DNA of 64,000 nucleotides from Pseudoips prasinana. Taxonomy: Eukaryota; Arthropoda; Insecta; Lepidoptera; Nolidae. The DNA is taken from assembly GCA_951640165.1 (NCBI GenBank), contig OX621255.1, positions 28,680,001-28,744,000 of the forward strand. The letters are read 5' to 3'. The notes under the pieces were generated by a model, which did no database searches, was not told the origin of the DNA, and was given only the letters and a program-made list of their open reading frames with translations. Below, one piece after another: positions 1 to 9,829 of this stretch (position 1 is the first letter of the stretch; the number at the start of each line of letters is the position of its first letter). Made by a program: the position numbers and the translations under genes.

Positions 1-43
1 ATGCCCATCCAGGTCAAATCTTCGTGTGATGAATTTGATTATT

Positions 44-289
44 TAATAATAATAATATCTAGGGACAATGTCACACAGATCAGCCTAGCCCCAAACTAAG
101 CAAAGCTTGTACTATGGGTACCAGGCGATGATATACATACTTATATAGATAGATAAATACGAGAAGAGAAGAGAAAGACTCAGAAACAAATATTCGTGCT
201 CGGCACACAAATATTTGCACTTACCGGGATTCGAACCCAGGACCACCAGCTTCGTAGGCAAGAGCACTACCAACTAGGCTACGGTGACC
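44..289 (-). repeat. tRNA-derived SINE, group A, copy 1
   Basis: Read on the minus strand it starts with a tRNA-like head carrying a Pol III A box (TAGCCTAGTTGGTAGTG) and B box (GGTTCGAATCC), then a body with CGAATATTTGTTTCTGAGTC and a tail CTTTGCTTAGTTTGGGGCTA ending in ATTATT repeats. The same unit recurs at 28731-28988 and 57180-57431. Dispersal and the conserved tail mark it as a retroposed SINE, not a working tRNA gene. Confidence 0.85.
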
Positions 290-694
290 GTGGTAGTGCT
301 GGATAAATTTTATTCTTTCGAGAAAAAAGTAAATAATTGTGCCCATAAAAACACGGGTGCGTGGCAGATTTATGGGGGACCGAGGGTCACCAATAGGCTC
401 ATCCATCTATCTACCCACTGTCACCTTCTATACCCCAATTTACAACCGCCAAGATTTACTTCGTCTGATTTACCTACGAACACAAACTAGTTCACTGAAG
501 ATGTGATCAAAGTCAGTCAAAAATAATTTCCGTAAAGATTTTACATTAATGAAATAATGAAATTTATTCAGCACTTGGGTATTTACATACACTTGTACTT
601 GTCAAGCTCACAATGTATTAGATAAACACAGTTTAAAAACAGTAACTAAAGCAACAAAATATTTTGAATTAGTCCGTCCGTGCGGTCTGTTTCG
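290..694. other. No feature recognised
   Basis: AT-rich sequence between the first SINE and a LINE tail. I see no open frame with family features and no repeat shared with the rest of the window. Confidence 0.5.
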
Positions 695-900
695 TGGAAT
701 TTATGTGGAATCGTCATTTTTTTTACCCTACCGTGCAGTGCATGACGTGGCAGCTACTGAGAAACACTGCCAGAAAACTCAGTAGGAATCCTTTTTAGGG
801 TTCCGTAGCCAAATGGCAAAAAACGGAACCCTTATAGATTCGTCATGTCTGTCTGTCTGTCTGTCCGTCCGTATGTCACAGCCACTTTATTCCGAAACTA

Positions 901-1036
901 CACTCGCGAGCAACCAAATCGACTCAAGCCTAGACGGCGCACATATACATTGATTTTCCTAAAACGATAAATGGTAATTACAAAAGTGATATGTCATTCG
1001 AAAGCTGAAGAATTAGGCTTTCAATTAACATCAATA
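901..1036 (+). repeat. Left terminal inverted repeat of the Tc1-like element
   Basis: It matches the reverse complement of about 2408-2544. The shared block ATATGTCATTCGAAAGCT lies about 90 bases in from each end, which may be a second, internal transposase-binding region as in Tc1 elements with long repeats (inference). Confidence 0.85.
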
Positions 1037-1136
1037 CCTTAAAAAAAACTAAGCGCTGATTTATTGACACATTTTAATTGGCCGTCAGCGTAAATTACCT
1101 CTTTAGGAATCCACGACTTGCGCTACCTGCTCCCGC

Positions 1137-1172
1137 TATAAAACCCCCCACTTCCGGTTTATCTTATCAGTT
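1137..1172 (+). promoter_or_regulatory. TATA box and initiator of the Tc1 transposase gene
   Basis: TATAAAA at 1137-1143 is followed by the arthropod initiator motif TCAGTT at 1167-1172, putting a predicted start A at 1169, 32 bases downstream of the first T of the TATA box. The leader to the ATG would be about 65 bases. The spacing is what a classical insect core promoter has. Confidence 0.6.
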
Positions 1173-1233
1173 GCTTGTTACAGGTTGACCGGTACACATC
1201 TCCGTAAATTGCATTCCTTGTTTTCGCTAACCC

Positions 1234-2265
1234 ATGGATACCACACCAGAAGAAGCCGCTCAAGTTGTTGCCTTGTTGCAACAAGGGTTAAGTCAGCGAG
1301 CAATCGCTGCCCAGCTCCACTTGAGCCAGTCTTCTGTATCCCGAGTATACAGACGGTTCCAAGAGACTGGTGCCTTCAATCGGAGACCAAGAACGAGCCG
1401 CCACCGGTGCACTTCAGAGAGAGACGACCGCTTCATTGTCTCAACCTCGCTGCGCAATCGACACCTTACGGGCGTTGATGTGCAGCAAGAACTGAGACGT
1501 GTACGACAAGTGGCTGTCAGCGAGTGGACAGTGAGAAGACGCTTGAAGGAAGCCAACTTGACGCCAAAAAGACCTGCGACGGGCCCTAAGTTGACTGCAG
1601 GCCACCGACAAGCGCGCCTTCAATTTGCTCGAGAGCATCTCAATTGGAGCGTTGCGCAATGGCGATCGGTCCTGTTTACTGATGAGTGCAGAATGTGTCT
1701 GCATGGCAGTGACAGGAGAGGCCGAGTCTACAGGCGTCCGGGAGAACGATTTGCCCAATGTTGTTTCGCTGAAACAGTGGCATATGGCGGCGGTTCCTGC
1801 ATGATGTGGGCTGGTATCTCTTTAGAGGGAAAAACCGAACTTGTTTTCGTGCCTGGGGGCGGCCGAGGAGGCGGGCTAACAGCTGATCGGTACATCACCG
1901 ACATTCTACTGGATCATGTTGTGCCCTACGCAGGGTTTGTCGGTGAAGACTTCGTGTTAATGCACGACAATGCCCGCTGCCACACGGCACGAGTCACTCG
2001 ACAGTTTCTGCAAGAGGTCGAATTACGCACGATGGACTGGCCTGCGCTCAGTCCTGACATGAATCCCATCGAGCACTTATGGGACGAGCTTAAAAGAAGA
2101 GTTCGGGCCAGAAATCCAGTCCCTTCAAGCGTAGACGAGCTAAAGACAGCATTATTAGAGGAGTGGGACGGCATTCCTCAAGAAAATGTCAAAAAATTGA
2201 TAAGGTCCATGAAAAACAGACTGCGGGATGTAATTAGGGCTAGAGGGGGCAATACGAAATACTGA
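1234..2265 (+). CDS. Tc1-family transposase, DD34E, intact
   Basis: A 343-residue open frame without stops or frameshifts, the usual length for Tc1 transposases. Residues about 21-42 form an N-terminal helix-turn-helix (QRAIAAQLHLSQSSVSRVYR), with a second helical DNA-binding part to about residue 110. The catalytic triad is visible: D150 in FTDE, D245 in MHDNARCH and E280 in SPDMNPIEHLWDE; the last two are 34 residues apart, which defines the Tc1 family. Such enzymes bind the terminal inverted repeats and cut and paste the element at TA. The ATG at 1234 is the first in frame after a TATA/Inr promoter. AATAAA lies a few bases after the stop (2270-2275). All key residues are present, so activity is possible but not shown. 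Confidence 0.95.
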   Translation: MDTTPEEAAQVVALLQQGLSQRAIAAQLHLSQSSVSRVYRRFQETGAFNRRPRTSRHRCTSERDDRFIVSTSLRNRHLTGVDVQQELRRVRQVAVSEWTVRRRLKEANLTPKRPATGPKLTAGHRQARLQFAREHLNWSVAQWRSVLFTDECRMCLHGSDRRGRVYRRPGERFAQCCFAETVAYGGGSCMMWAGISLEGKTELVFVPGGGRGGGLTADRYITDILLDHVVPYAGFVGEDFVLMHDNARCHTARVTRQFLQEVELRTMDWPALSPDMNPIEHLWDELKRRVRARNPVPSSVDELKTALLEEWDGIPQENVKKLIRSMKNRLRDVIRARGGNTKY

Positions 2266-2407
2266 TTTAAATAAAATAATTTTATTTTTAATTTTTTTTG
2301 TTTAATTTGTCAAATACGAGACACATACCCTTTTTCCTAAATTCCCGTTTTTCCTACTCTTGCATTCAGACATCATTTATTTCAAAAATGATGGATGGAT
2401 TTCAATG

Positions 2408-2544
2408 ATAATGATATCAAATTAAAGCTGACATCTTAAGCTTTCGAATGACATATCATTTTAATAATTTCCATTCATGATTTTAGTTGTATCAATGTAT
2501 GTGTGCGCCGACAAGGCTTGAGTCGATTTGGTTGCTCGCGAGTG
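2408..2544 (-). repeat. Right terminal inverted repeat of the Tc1-like element
   Basis: Ends in GGTTGCTCGCGAGTG next to TA. It is the inverted partner of 901-1036. Confidence 0.85.
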
Positions 2545-3200
2545 TATAAGAGCTGTACTACTGAAACTTGGTAAGTAGATGTGTTCTGTGAACCGCATTA
2601 AGATTTTTACACAAAAATAGAAAAAAAAAATATTTTAGGGGGTCGCCATACATAGAACTGAAACGCAAAAAAAATTTTTTCGTCGTACCCATACATGTGG
2701 GATGTCTATGGATAGGTCTTCAAAAATGATATTGAGGTTCCTAATGTCATTTTTTTCTAAACTGAATAGTTTACGCGAGAGACACTTCCAAAGTGGTAAA
2801 ATGAGTGCCCCCCCCCCCCCTCCCTCTGACTTCTAAAATACGAGAATGATAAAACTAAAAAAAATACATAATGTACATTACCATAGAATCTAACAACGAA
2901 AATTGGTTTGAACGAGATCTAGCAAGTAGTTTTTTTTTAATACGTCATAAACCGCAATTTGCTTTCATTTAATCAACTGAAATACTCGCTGCTACGGAAC
3001 CCTTCACGTGCGAGTCCGACTCGCACTTGGCCGGTTTTTTTTAAATAAAATATACTTAAGATTAATTACAATTGTGTGTTGTTGTGTGTTGACTCAGAAC
3101 AACTCAATCCGAAGCACTTCTGTCACTTCAATAATCAGACATTTTGTAATAAGCCTTGCTACACGATTTGTTCAAAGTAATTCGGTTACTAGGTTACTGA

Positions 3201-3341
3201 TGTACCGATGCCAGCACATGAAGCTACCCCGATCTGTCAAATTTCCCCAATTGAAAGTGAACCTTATGCTTTTGTGATGGAGTTGAAAATCTATAAAAGA
3301 AATTGACAGATCTGGGTAGCTGGATGTGCTGTCGTCGTTAC
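3201..3341. mobile_element. Foldback/MITE element, copy 1
   Basis: Inverted ends: CAGCACATGAAGCTACCCCG on the left pairs with GGGTAGCTGGATGTGCTG on the right, and similarity extends a few bases outward. The interior CCCCAATTGAAAGTGAACCT recurs in a partial copy at 38760-38900. No transposase; a non-autonomous element. Confidence 0.6.
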
Positions 3342-3699
3342 AAAAACTACTATGCGCCCAATGATTGTGGTTACAGTAATTGCATTGATTTCTTAGGCTC
3401 TTGTTATGAATCGACCTGCTTTTTGACTTTGATTCCTCCAGTTCGGCACAGTTTTCAGTGAGTTTTCTTTTTATTCCTTTAGTCTAAGGTGCATACTCAT
3501 TTACACACTTCATGTTGGCATGTTTAAATCTTTTTTACCGATTTGAGAATAGTAAGGTTATAAATGCATTTATTAAGTACATATATAACGCGATTTCGAT
3601 AATAATCCATCACAATTATGTAACTCAAAAAAAAATTATGTTATATAAACTCGTATTATTTAATTTTTCAGACATCTTTAAAATGAATTGTATAAATTT

Positions 3700-3834
3700 A
3701 AGTGCGGGTGGGAATCGAACCCACGACCACGGAGCCCGTGGTCGTGGGTTCGATTCCCACCCGCACTTGGTTTAACGCACATGGGGCCGGATAGCATCCG
3801 GCCCCATGTGCGTTAACCGCTCCGCCACCGCACG
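3700..3834. repeat. Double palindrome made from two halves of a tRNA-like unit
   Basis: Palindrome 1 has perfect 33-base arms (3700-3732 and 3736-3768) around a 3-base loop AGC. Palindrome 2 has perfect 21-base arms (3772-3792 and 3796-3816), again with loop AGC. Arm 1 contains a B box (GGTTCGATTCC) and the 3' acceptor side CCGCAC. The far right, read on the minus strand, starts GTGCGGTGGCGGAGCGGTTA, a 5' tRNA half with an A box whose GTGCGG pairs with that CCGCAC. So both halves of one tRNA-like sequence are present, each followed by its own inverted copy. Confidence 0.8.
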
Positions 3835-4184
3835 TGATACTGACACTTCGAGTTTATACATATCCATTCGATATATATTCTTAACGCATTTAAGGCGCTG
3901 TATTATTTATTTAATTTGACTTTTATGGCATCAATCACAATGCAAAGTATAAATCTGATCTCAAAAATGGGAATTTAAAGTCTGGCGAGAATCGAATTCT
4001 TCGGAAGCGTGTTATTAAGACGTCGGCGTCGTGTGCTTTCCGGTTTAGAAAGATTTACAGCGCTACCCCATACCGTACCATGAGTGTCAAAAAGGCGACT
4101 AAAGGATACACCAGGTGTACTATACCTACCAAGTAACTGCGGTCGCCAATTAGCATAGCAAAGAGAAAGTAAAAGTGAAAAATT

Positions 4185-4640
4185 CTTTATTCCGTAAAAA
4201 AAATACATTTATGTGGAATCGTCATATTTTTTTTACCCTACCGTGCAGTGCATGACGTGGCAGCTACTGAGAAACACTGTCAGAAAACTCAGAAAAATCG
4301 TTTTTTTTTTAAATAAAATATACTTAAGATGAATTACAATCATGTGTGTTGACTCAGAACAACTCAATCCCAAGCACTTTTATCACTTAAATAATCAGAA
4401 ATTTTGTAATATGCCCTGCTACACAATTTGGTTTTAATAATTCTTTTAAACTTATTTGTAGACAATTCTCTAATATCATTGGGAAGTTTGTTATAGAATC
4501 ATTGCCCCATAAAAGAGTTACTTATTTTGTGGAGACGGGTAGTATGTAATATGAGATTATTCTTATATCTAGTATTTACATTATGTGTCTCGCTCCTTTT
4601 ACAAAAGGAATCGATATTTTTAAGCGCGGTGACTACGGCA
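4185..4640 (-). pseudogene. LINE-C: C-terminus and 3' UTR of a Jockey/CR1-like ORF2
   Basis: The minus strand encodes the end of a non-LTR retrotransposon polyprotein, including THNVNTRYKNNL, YNKLPNDIRELSTNKFKRII and AYYKISDYLSDKSAWD before a stop. One internal stop follows SFMGQ. The 3' UTR carries the 85-bp block shared with about 695-790 and 11608-11690 and ends near AATAAAG. The YNKLP motif is typical of the region after the reverse transcriptase in Jockey/CR1-type elements. A dead, 5'-truncated copy. Confidence 0.8.
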
Positions 4641-4679
4641 AACCTCTCCAAATGGTAAACTTATAAAATTGTACGAGTC

Positions 4680-4722
4680 CTATGTCCAGCAGTGGACGAT
4701 ATCGCGCTGATGATGTATGTGT
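4680..4722 (+). repeat. RTE-type LINE 3' end fragment
   Basis: CCTATGTCCAGCAGTGGACG followed by a decayed GATGATG tail, the 3' signature of the RTE-like element seen more fully at 60285-60670. Confidence 0.65.
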
Positions 4723-4867
4723 TATCAAGGGAATCCTAAATTTGATCTGCCAGTGAGTATCGTTCGTAATTTAACGACAGGGCGCCTACCCACGGATTGG
4801 CAAACACGTCATACGATTGAGGTTATGATTTTCCAATTTTTAAGATAAGTAATTATTTAGCCTGTAT

Positions 4868-5195
4868 TGTATCAACCGCAGAATAGACGGCACGCAATGT
4901 TTACAATATTTTTTATCTCAACAATGATTCTCGTTATGCGCCTGCGACGGTAGTCGATAACGATGAATTGAAGTCGTAGTGGAAGCAAATTCATTCATTA
5001 CCCATCACATCGGAATTAGCAACAGCAGCGTTCAAAACGGCAAGTCACAAAACGATACTGACTCTTTTACGTCAATTTGGAAAGATAAAAACTCGGATTT
5101 TCCGGTACCGTAAGAAGTCACTGAACCACATCAACAACACAAGATTAAATAACGTGTCATTGTTGTCTACTGTTTTTCATAACAATGCTTGTGTG
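4868..5195 (+). pseudogene. Degenerate mariner transposase (N-terminal part)
   Basis: Conceptual translation gives, with stops, TARNVYNIF, then VVDNDELK, TSELATAAF and KTILTLLRQFGKIK. These align with TARNIN, LVDNDELKAVVEAD, STAELAAAFDV and KTILVHLRQIGKVKKL of cecropia/mellifera-type mariners such as the intact copy at 53434-54453. Part between the two helix-turn-helix motifs is missing and the catalytic region is gone. A fossil of a separate mariner invasion. Confidence 0.7.
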
Positions 5196-5242
5196 TACAT
5201 TGTGTACAAGCACCACCCAACTACCTTTCTCAAAATTATTAA

Positions 5243-5301
5243 TAATGATATCATGGGACATTATCCACACATGGCCATCTGATCCAAAACCAGATAACTG
5301 A
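5243..5301 (-). repeat. SINE group B, 3' tail fragment
   Basis: Matches the reverse complement of the group B tail (GATCAGATGG and TAATGTCCCA region) and stops where LINE-A begins. Confidence 0.6.
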
Positions 5302-5460
5302 TGTAGATAGATAGATAGAGTACACTTTACTGCACCAAAAGAAACACATGACTTACAAATAAGCAAATAGGTACAATCGGCGGTCTTATCGCTTTGTAGC
5401 AATCTTTTCCAGACAACCGTTGGGTGGACAAGGAAAACAGTAAGATAGAAAAGGCGATAG
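5302..5460 (-). repeat. LINE-A 3' end
   Basis: Starts with GATA repeats (the tail, read minus) followed by TACACTTTACTGCACC and GGCGGTCTTATCGC, a block that recurs at 36361-36660, 61070-61182 and 61785-61935. These are 3' ends of one LINE family with a (TATC)n tail. Confidence 0.65.
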
Positions 5461-5582
5461 ATGTAAGTGTACTGTCAAATATTCAAAGTTATGTACTTAT
5501 ATACATTTTACATAAACAGACTTATATTTTAAATACTGAGCAAATAAATGTAGTATATGTACTTCATACACTTATTTATAAG

Positions 5583-5838
5583 GCGCTCATAGCCAGATGC
5601 TCTCACCAGTCCGTAAGTGATTGGCGAGGTTAAGCGACTAGGCTCGCGGTCAGTCCATAGATGGGTGACCGCCAAAGTGGTTTAATTTCTGAGCGTCTCC
5701 GTGCTTCGGAGGGCACGTTAAGTTGTCGGTCCCGGTTGTAGCCATTAGGCAACAGTCGTTAAGCCATGTCAGAGGCCTACTAGGCGGCTTGAACAACTCT
5801 GACACCAGGGTAACCACTGCCCATACGATAAGTAAGTA
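5583..5838 (+). repeat. 5S rRNA-derived SINE, copy 1
   Basis: The head, about 100 bases, matches 5S rRNA: GGTTAAGCGACTAGGC (box A region) and TAGATGGGTGACCGCC (box C region). A non-5S body follows (GCTTCGGAGGGCACGTTAAG, GCCATGTCAGAGGCCTAC), ending with ACCACTGCCCATACGATAAG and AAGT repeats. Near full length. The structure fits a SINE3-type retroposon transcribed from a 5S-like internal promoter. Confidence 0.8.
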
Positions 5839-5842
5839 AGTA

Positions 5843-6011
5843 CTACATTTATTTTGTAAATACATGCTTGTATACATAATTACACCCAGACTCGGGACAA
5901 ACAGACATGTTCATGCACACACTGTGTTCACTTCATTCAGACACACAAATATCTGTCCTGGGTGGGACTCTAACCCAAAACCTACAGCGTGTAAGGCAAG
6001 TGTCCCCTAAA
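5843..6011 (-). repeat. SINE group B, degraded copy
   Basis: Contains ACCCAGACTCGGGACAAACA, an extra internal insert, and a decayed tRNA head. It abuts the AAGT tail of the 5S SINE. Confidence 0.6.
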
Positions 6012-6125
6012 CGCGTCTATTATAGAAGCTATGACTGCTTCATTATAGGTACTCCCTAGATTTTTCCTACGAATAATTTCCATTTCTGTTTTGTTTTTCG
6101 GAGCTTGGATAAGTTTGGGGAAAAT

Positions 6126-6300
6126 TTGAAAGAAAGAAAGAAAACACATTTATTTAGTAACTGACACAGATAATAATAATAATATATATAAAGGTGCACA
6201 AACAGGAGTCCTTAATTGTTATCTGTGCGAGTCCGAATTGGTCCCATCTCAGCACTAGCTGCAACATTAACTGTTGCAGCGCTGGTTTTATGATGGAACC
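6126..6300 (-). repeat. Repeat J (LINE tail with terminal stem-loop), copy 1
   Basis: Shares GAGTCCTTAATTGT and a stem-loop GCACTAGCTGCAACATTAAC with 12290-12440. Read minus it ends in AATAAATG and a TTTC run, so it looks like a LINE 3' end. Confidence 0.55.
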
Positions 6301-8024
6301 ATGTAAAATAACTCACGGACAATTGACGTGTCAGTACAGCTCGCAGTTACAACTTTAGAGTACCTGGACACCAATAATATAACTTACAGCTAATTTAAAA
6401 TCTTAATGTATGGAAAAAACAAACTTTAAAAATAAAATATTCATAAATTAGCACCAATATGGAAATACATAACACATACAGTAGGTATATAAAATAATTG
6501 TTCTAATGTCGACATTCTTGTCATAACTTGTCCATAACAATATATACACCAAGAAATAATTTCTAAATTCGATGAGAATTTTGAAAACAGCAATAACGAT
6601 TTTACTTATACTTGTCCCAATTTTGAAATTGAATAAAATGGTAAAGACGATCTGCATAAATAATGGATGGGTAATTGATGAATCAAATGTACTGTAGGTA
6701 TGTATGATTGTATACTGTCACATGGCGATAGATAGAACGTTGACGATCTATTTTCTTTATCAAAATAATCTATACGTATCTTTAAATACATTTTCAAACA
6801 AAACAATGTTTTTTATAGCTCAATTATTTATTTAAAGTGATTAAACATTTACCTAGTGGCCAAACTATTAGTTTTGGCTTAAATAGGAAATTGGCAAATC
6901 TCCTGGAGCTTGGAATGTAATTATATTCTGTTATTATGAAGAGAATCCTCACTTCATAATAATGGAATTTCTTCTATCTGTAATGTAGAGTACTTCTATG
7001 CCGTTCACCTCTTGACTTAGTGAGACACTTTTCAGGAATTTACTATTCTCAGTGATTTTGGAAACAAATTTCAATAGTTTCTTATAAATATAGCTATTCC
7101 GACTATTAAAACCAGTGTAATATTTTTTTAATGATTACAGTTTACTTAATATTTAAATATTATGAAGACTGTGTGTTTCCATCGAAAGACGTCCACTCCT
7201 GGAAGAAGTCCTCCGCCAAAGATCTATACAATTCCTTGTTTGATGATTATTATATTTTTAATATAAAGGCTTTGAATTTGACTAAAAATACTCTTAAGAG
7301 GTCACGTGCTGTCCGCATACGGTGCAGGGTTGTTGGACCCACAACTTAGTTTAGTATAATCATATAATATTAACCCCTAAATTTTAAATTTCAGTCCCCA
7401 ATATCAATACTTTGTCATTCATAATTATATCGCAATCTTCAAACACGAAGATAATAAGTGAATTCAAACAGCTGATAAATTTGAAGCGAATATTTTGATC
7501 AATTAGGTATTCAAGTACGATGATTGATCTACTAAACTGAAGTTTGATTAAAATTGATGTGCTAAGCGATTCCTATCAATAACTCTGTTTACTCAAGTCT
7601 CAGCTCGGGGATTGGGAGCATCGACGTTATACATTTATAATATTATTTAGAATTTTAGATTTTTTGTGACTTTCAGCTATCCCTCTTCTGATCTTAAAAT
7701 TAATGACGCGGTCCAGTATATTCCAATTACTACACATATATAGGCTGACCATTTAAATCGGATGTGGCCAAAAATTAAAGCACTTGTGTGTTTGCCTTAT
7801 TACGGAGTTTGTTACAATTCTCATCAAAAATATAAAAACAGTACTATTTAGGGGGCATTTAAATTATAAGATATTTTCGGGGGTCATCCAATAAATGCAT
7901 GTAGCAATAATTTTCAATGTTTATTCCGTCAGAATTTCGTCGCTGTCATATTTAGAAATTCTTCTTTAAGTGTAGAAAAATATCTGTTGAACAAATCACG
8001 ATAGCTAAATAAATTTAATTTTAA
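6301..8024. other. No feature recognised
   Basis: AT-rich, about 1.7 kb, with only short open frames and no repeats that I could match elsewhere in the window. Probably intronic or intergenic host DNA. Confidence 0.5.
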
Positions 8025-8072
8025 TTTGTTGTCTTAAGTCTTTCAGCTGATATGATGATGATGATGATGATT
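8025..8072 (+). repeat. RTE-type LINE tail
   Basis: CTTTCAGCTGATATGATGATG plus GATGAT repeats; only the last bases of the element remain. Confidence 0.55.
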
Positions 8073-9445
8073 TAGTTTAATCGTGTATTAAACCATTCAT
8101 TCACTGTGAGCTTGACAAATACAAGTTTATGTAATACTCAAGTGCTGTATTCGTTCATCAAATAGTTATTGAATATTTGGTTAAGGTTTGTCTCATTAGT
8201 ATCATAGAGCAGATCATTGCGATATGGTTGCGATATTTGATAGCTAGTACTGCGGCATGTTATCTATTGAATTACACTGCTCGGCAAGAGTATAATATTA
8301 CTTGTGTATTGCGCTATTTGGCAGTGGATTGGATAGCTGTATATGAAACGAGGAACCACCAAAACTTTGTTTATATATGTATAGAGCCTCTTCAAAGCAT
8401 AATTACGTATGTCTAGCGATTCGTTGACTAGTCTTACGTCCAGAACATCTTCCACACATCATTAAGTTATTTAACGGAGTGAAATACTTGATATTACGGG
8501 TAAAAACGGCTAGACTGGAGTTTGGGATTTTGATTTCATGCCCGATTTAAAGGAAGGTGGAGGACCTGAGAATGTAAGCACAATTTTAATCAGATTCAAT
8601 TACAATTTTAGACTGTTTAGATTGCTCTTAAAAAAAAATGTTCCAAATTTTTAGGGCTATTTACTGGAATTTCTTTCTGGTTGACTTAGTAAGCAAATCC
8701 TGATCAAAACATTGCTTAAATATGTTCCTTCTAAACACAAAATTTGTATAGCTATCCTGAAAATAGGATCTGAATGTCATTTGTGACTCAACCTTTTCAT
8801 GGTGACATAATTTGTAGCCATATAAAATATTCGAAATGATTTACGCCAAAATGGTGCTTGATCTCTGAACGGTGGATCGGAGGTCTAATCCAACGTTAAG
8901 CCGTCGGAAAACAGAAATTAAAGTATTGGGTAGTACATCTAAAGTGCCTTAGCATTTAGCAGAACTTTCCGGATATTGAATTATAGTTGAATAATTGTAA
9001 TCGATCTTGAATAATATAGGAAAATTGTATTTCACCTAGGATCAATAAAAAAGTAAAAGAAAATTAAGCCAAACGATTTAATTTTCTGGCTATTGCCAAT
9101 TCATAGTACCTAATTGAAATATAATAATAAGAGTTTATTTAGGACAGAATCCATACTTTGTAAACGTGGCATCATGACGGCTTTTTTTAACAATTATAAA
9201 ACAGTCGTTACTTATATTTATGTAAGTATTTTATTTTTCAAGTCTATGCCATAACTTTTGTCGGTCATAGCTTTGCAATATTGGTTAACTTTTTTATATC
9301 AGAGAAAAAATATCAAGAACTGCTAAAAACATATTATTAATCTTTTTTGGTTATGAGGTTATGAGAGTGAATTGTGTCAGTAAACTTTGGATTTTGTATA
9401 TGAAAATTTAATAAAATTTGTAAAAGTCTTTACTTTTTATAAACG
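8073..9445. other. No feature recognised
   Basis: AT-rich; short frames (for example 8177-8416) have no recognisable motif or codon signal. Confidence 0.5.
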
Positions 9446-9717
9446 ACTAGCAGTGCCCGCGGACTTCGTTCCGTGTTATAAATATTTTTGTCCCTGCTCG
9501 TTTCTCCCGCATACGATTTACGATTTACGATTTACATTTCCGATTACGTACTTAGGGTTAAAAGTTCGGGATATTTATTTTCCCATAGCTTATGACACTC
9601 CACAATAAACTAGCTCTCTACTGAAATAATTTTGAAAATCGGTTCAGTAGATCTAGAGATTACCCCTTACAACGTCACAAACTCACAAACGTTACCTCTT
9701 TATTATATTAGTATAGA
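9446..9717 (+). repeat. Repeat F (ACTAGCTGTG type), copy 1
   Basis: Starts ACTAGCAGTGCCCGCGGAC and ends AATCGGTTCAGTAG to TATTAGTATAGAC. This family recurs at least ten times in the window. Its 3' end always has a Tnn-ATATTAGT motif after a conserved TCGGTCCAGCCGTTT-like block. Confidence 0.75.
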
Positions 9718-9829
9718 CGTGTCACATGTTGGTCTTTCGTGCCGTTTTTACTCTTAAATGTTTAGCACGAAGGACCGTTCGACACAAGCCCGATCGCGCG
9801 TACATTTGGTTGCTTTGCCCATAGGTTCA

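Larger units (their letters stand above)
901..2544 (+). mobile_element. Complete Tc1-like DNA transposon
   Basis: A 1,644-bp element flanked by TA at 899-900 and 2545-2546. Its ends are inverted repeats: the outer 31 bases are identical (beginning CACTCGCGAGCAACCAAATC) and similarity continues, with substitutions and small indels, for about 135 bases. Removing the element and one TA restores an uninterrupted host repeat. It holds one uninterrupted transposase frame with its own promoter. This looks like a young, potentially autonomous copy; the diverged inner parts of the terminal repeats are the only sign of age. Confidence 0.93.
797..3040 (-). mobile_element. GGGTTCCG-type interspersed repeat (G1), interrupted by Tc1
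   Basis: One end is GGGTTCCGTAG with a run of GTCT repeats just inside; the other end reads CGAGTCCGACTCGCACTTGG then GCCGGTTTT. Related copies lie at 16551-16812 (opposite orientation), 50150-50705 and 32607-32700. Without the Tc1 insert it would be about 600 bp. It lies within a T-run of the surrounding LINE tail. I recognise it as a common lepidopteran repeat but cannot assign a class. A C10 homopolymer lies at about 2811-2821. Confidence 0.7.
695..3190 (-). mobile_element. LINE-C 3' end (Jockey/CR1-like), split by nested insertions
   Basis: The left part (about 695-796) has an 85-bp block with CCTACCGTGCAGTGCATGAC that recurs at 4200-4290 and 11608-11690. The right part (about 3041-3190) has ATATACTTAAGATTAATTAC followed by a segment matching 4310-4430. 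In the copy at 4185-4640 these two blocks are contiguous, so here a single LINE tail was opened by the GGGTTCCG element, which was opened in turn by the Tc1 element. Confidence 0.75.

Noticed and set aside
3700..3816. Rho-independent terminators
   Set aside because: The hairpins are strong but this is eukaryotic DNA and the arms contain tRNA-like sequence; no T-tract follows.
8177..8416. 79-residue frame as a small gene
   Set aside because: No splice sites, motif or repeat context support it; the AT-rich composition allows such frames by chance.
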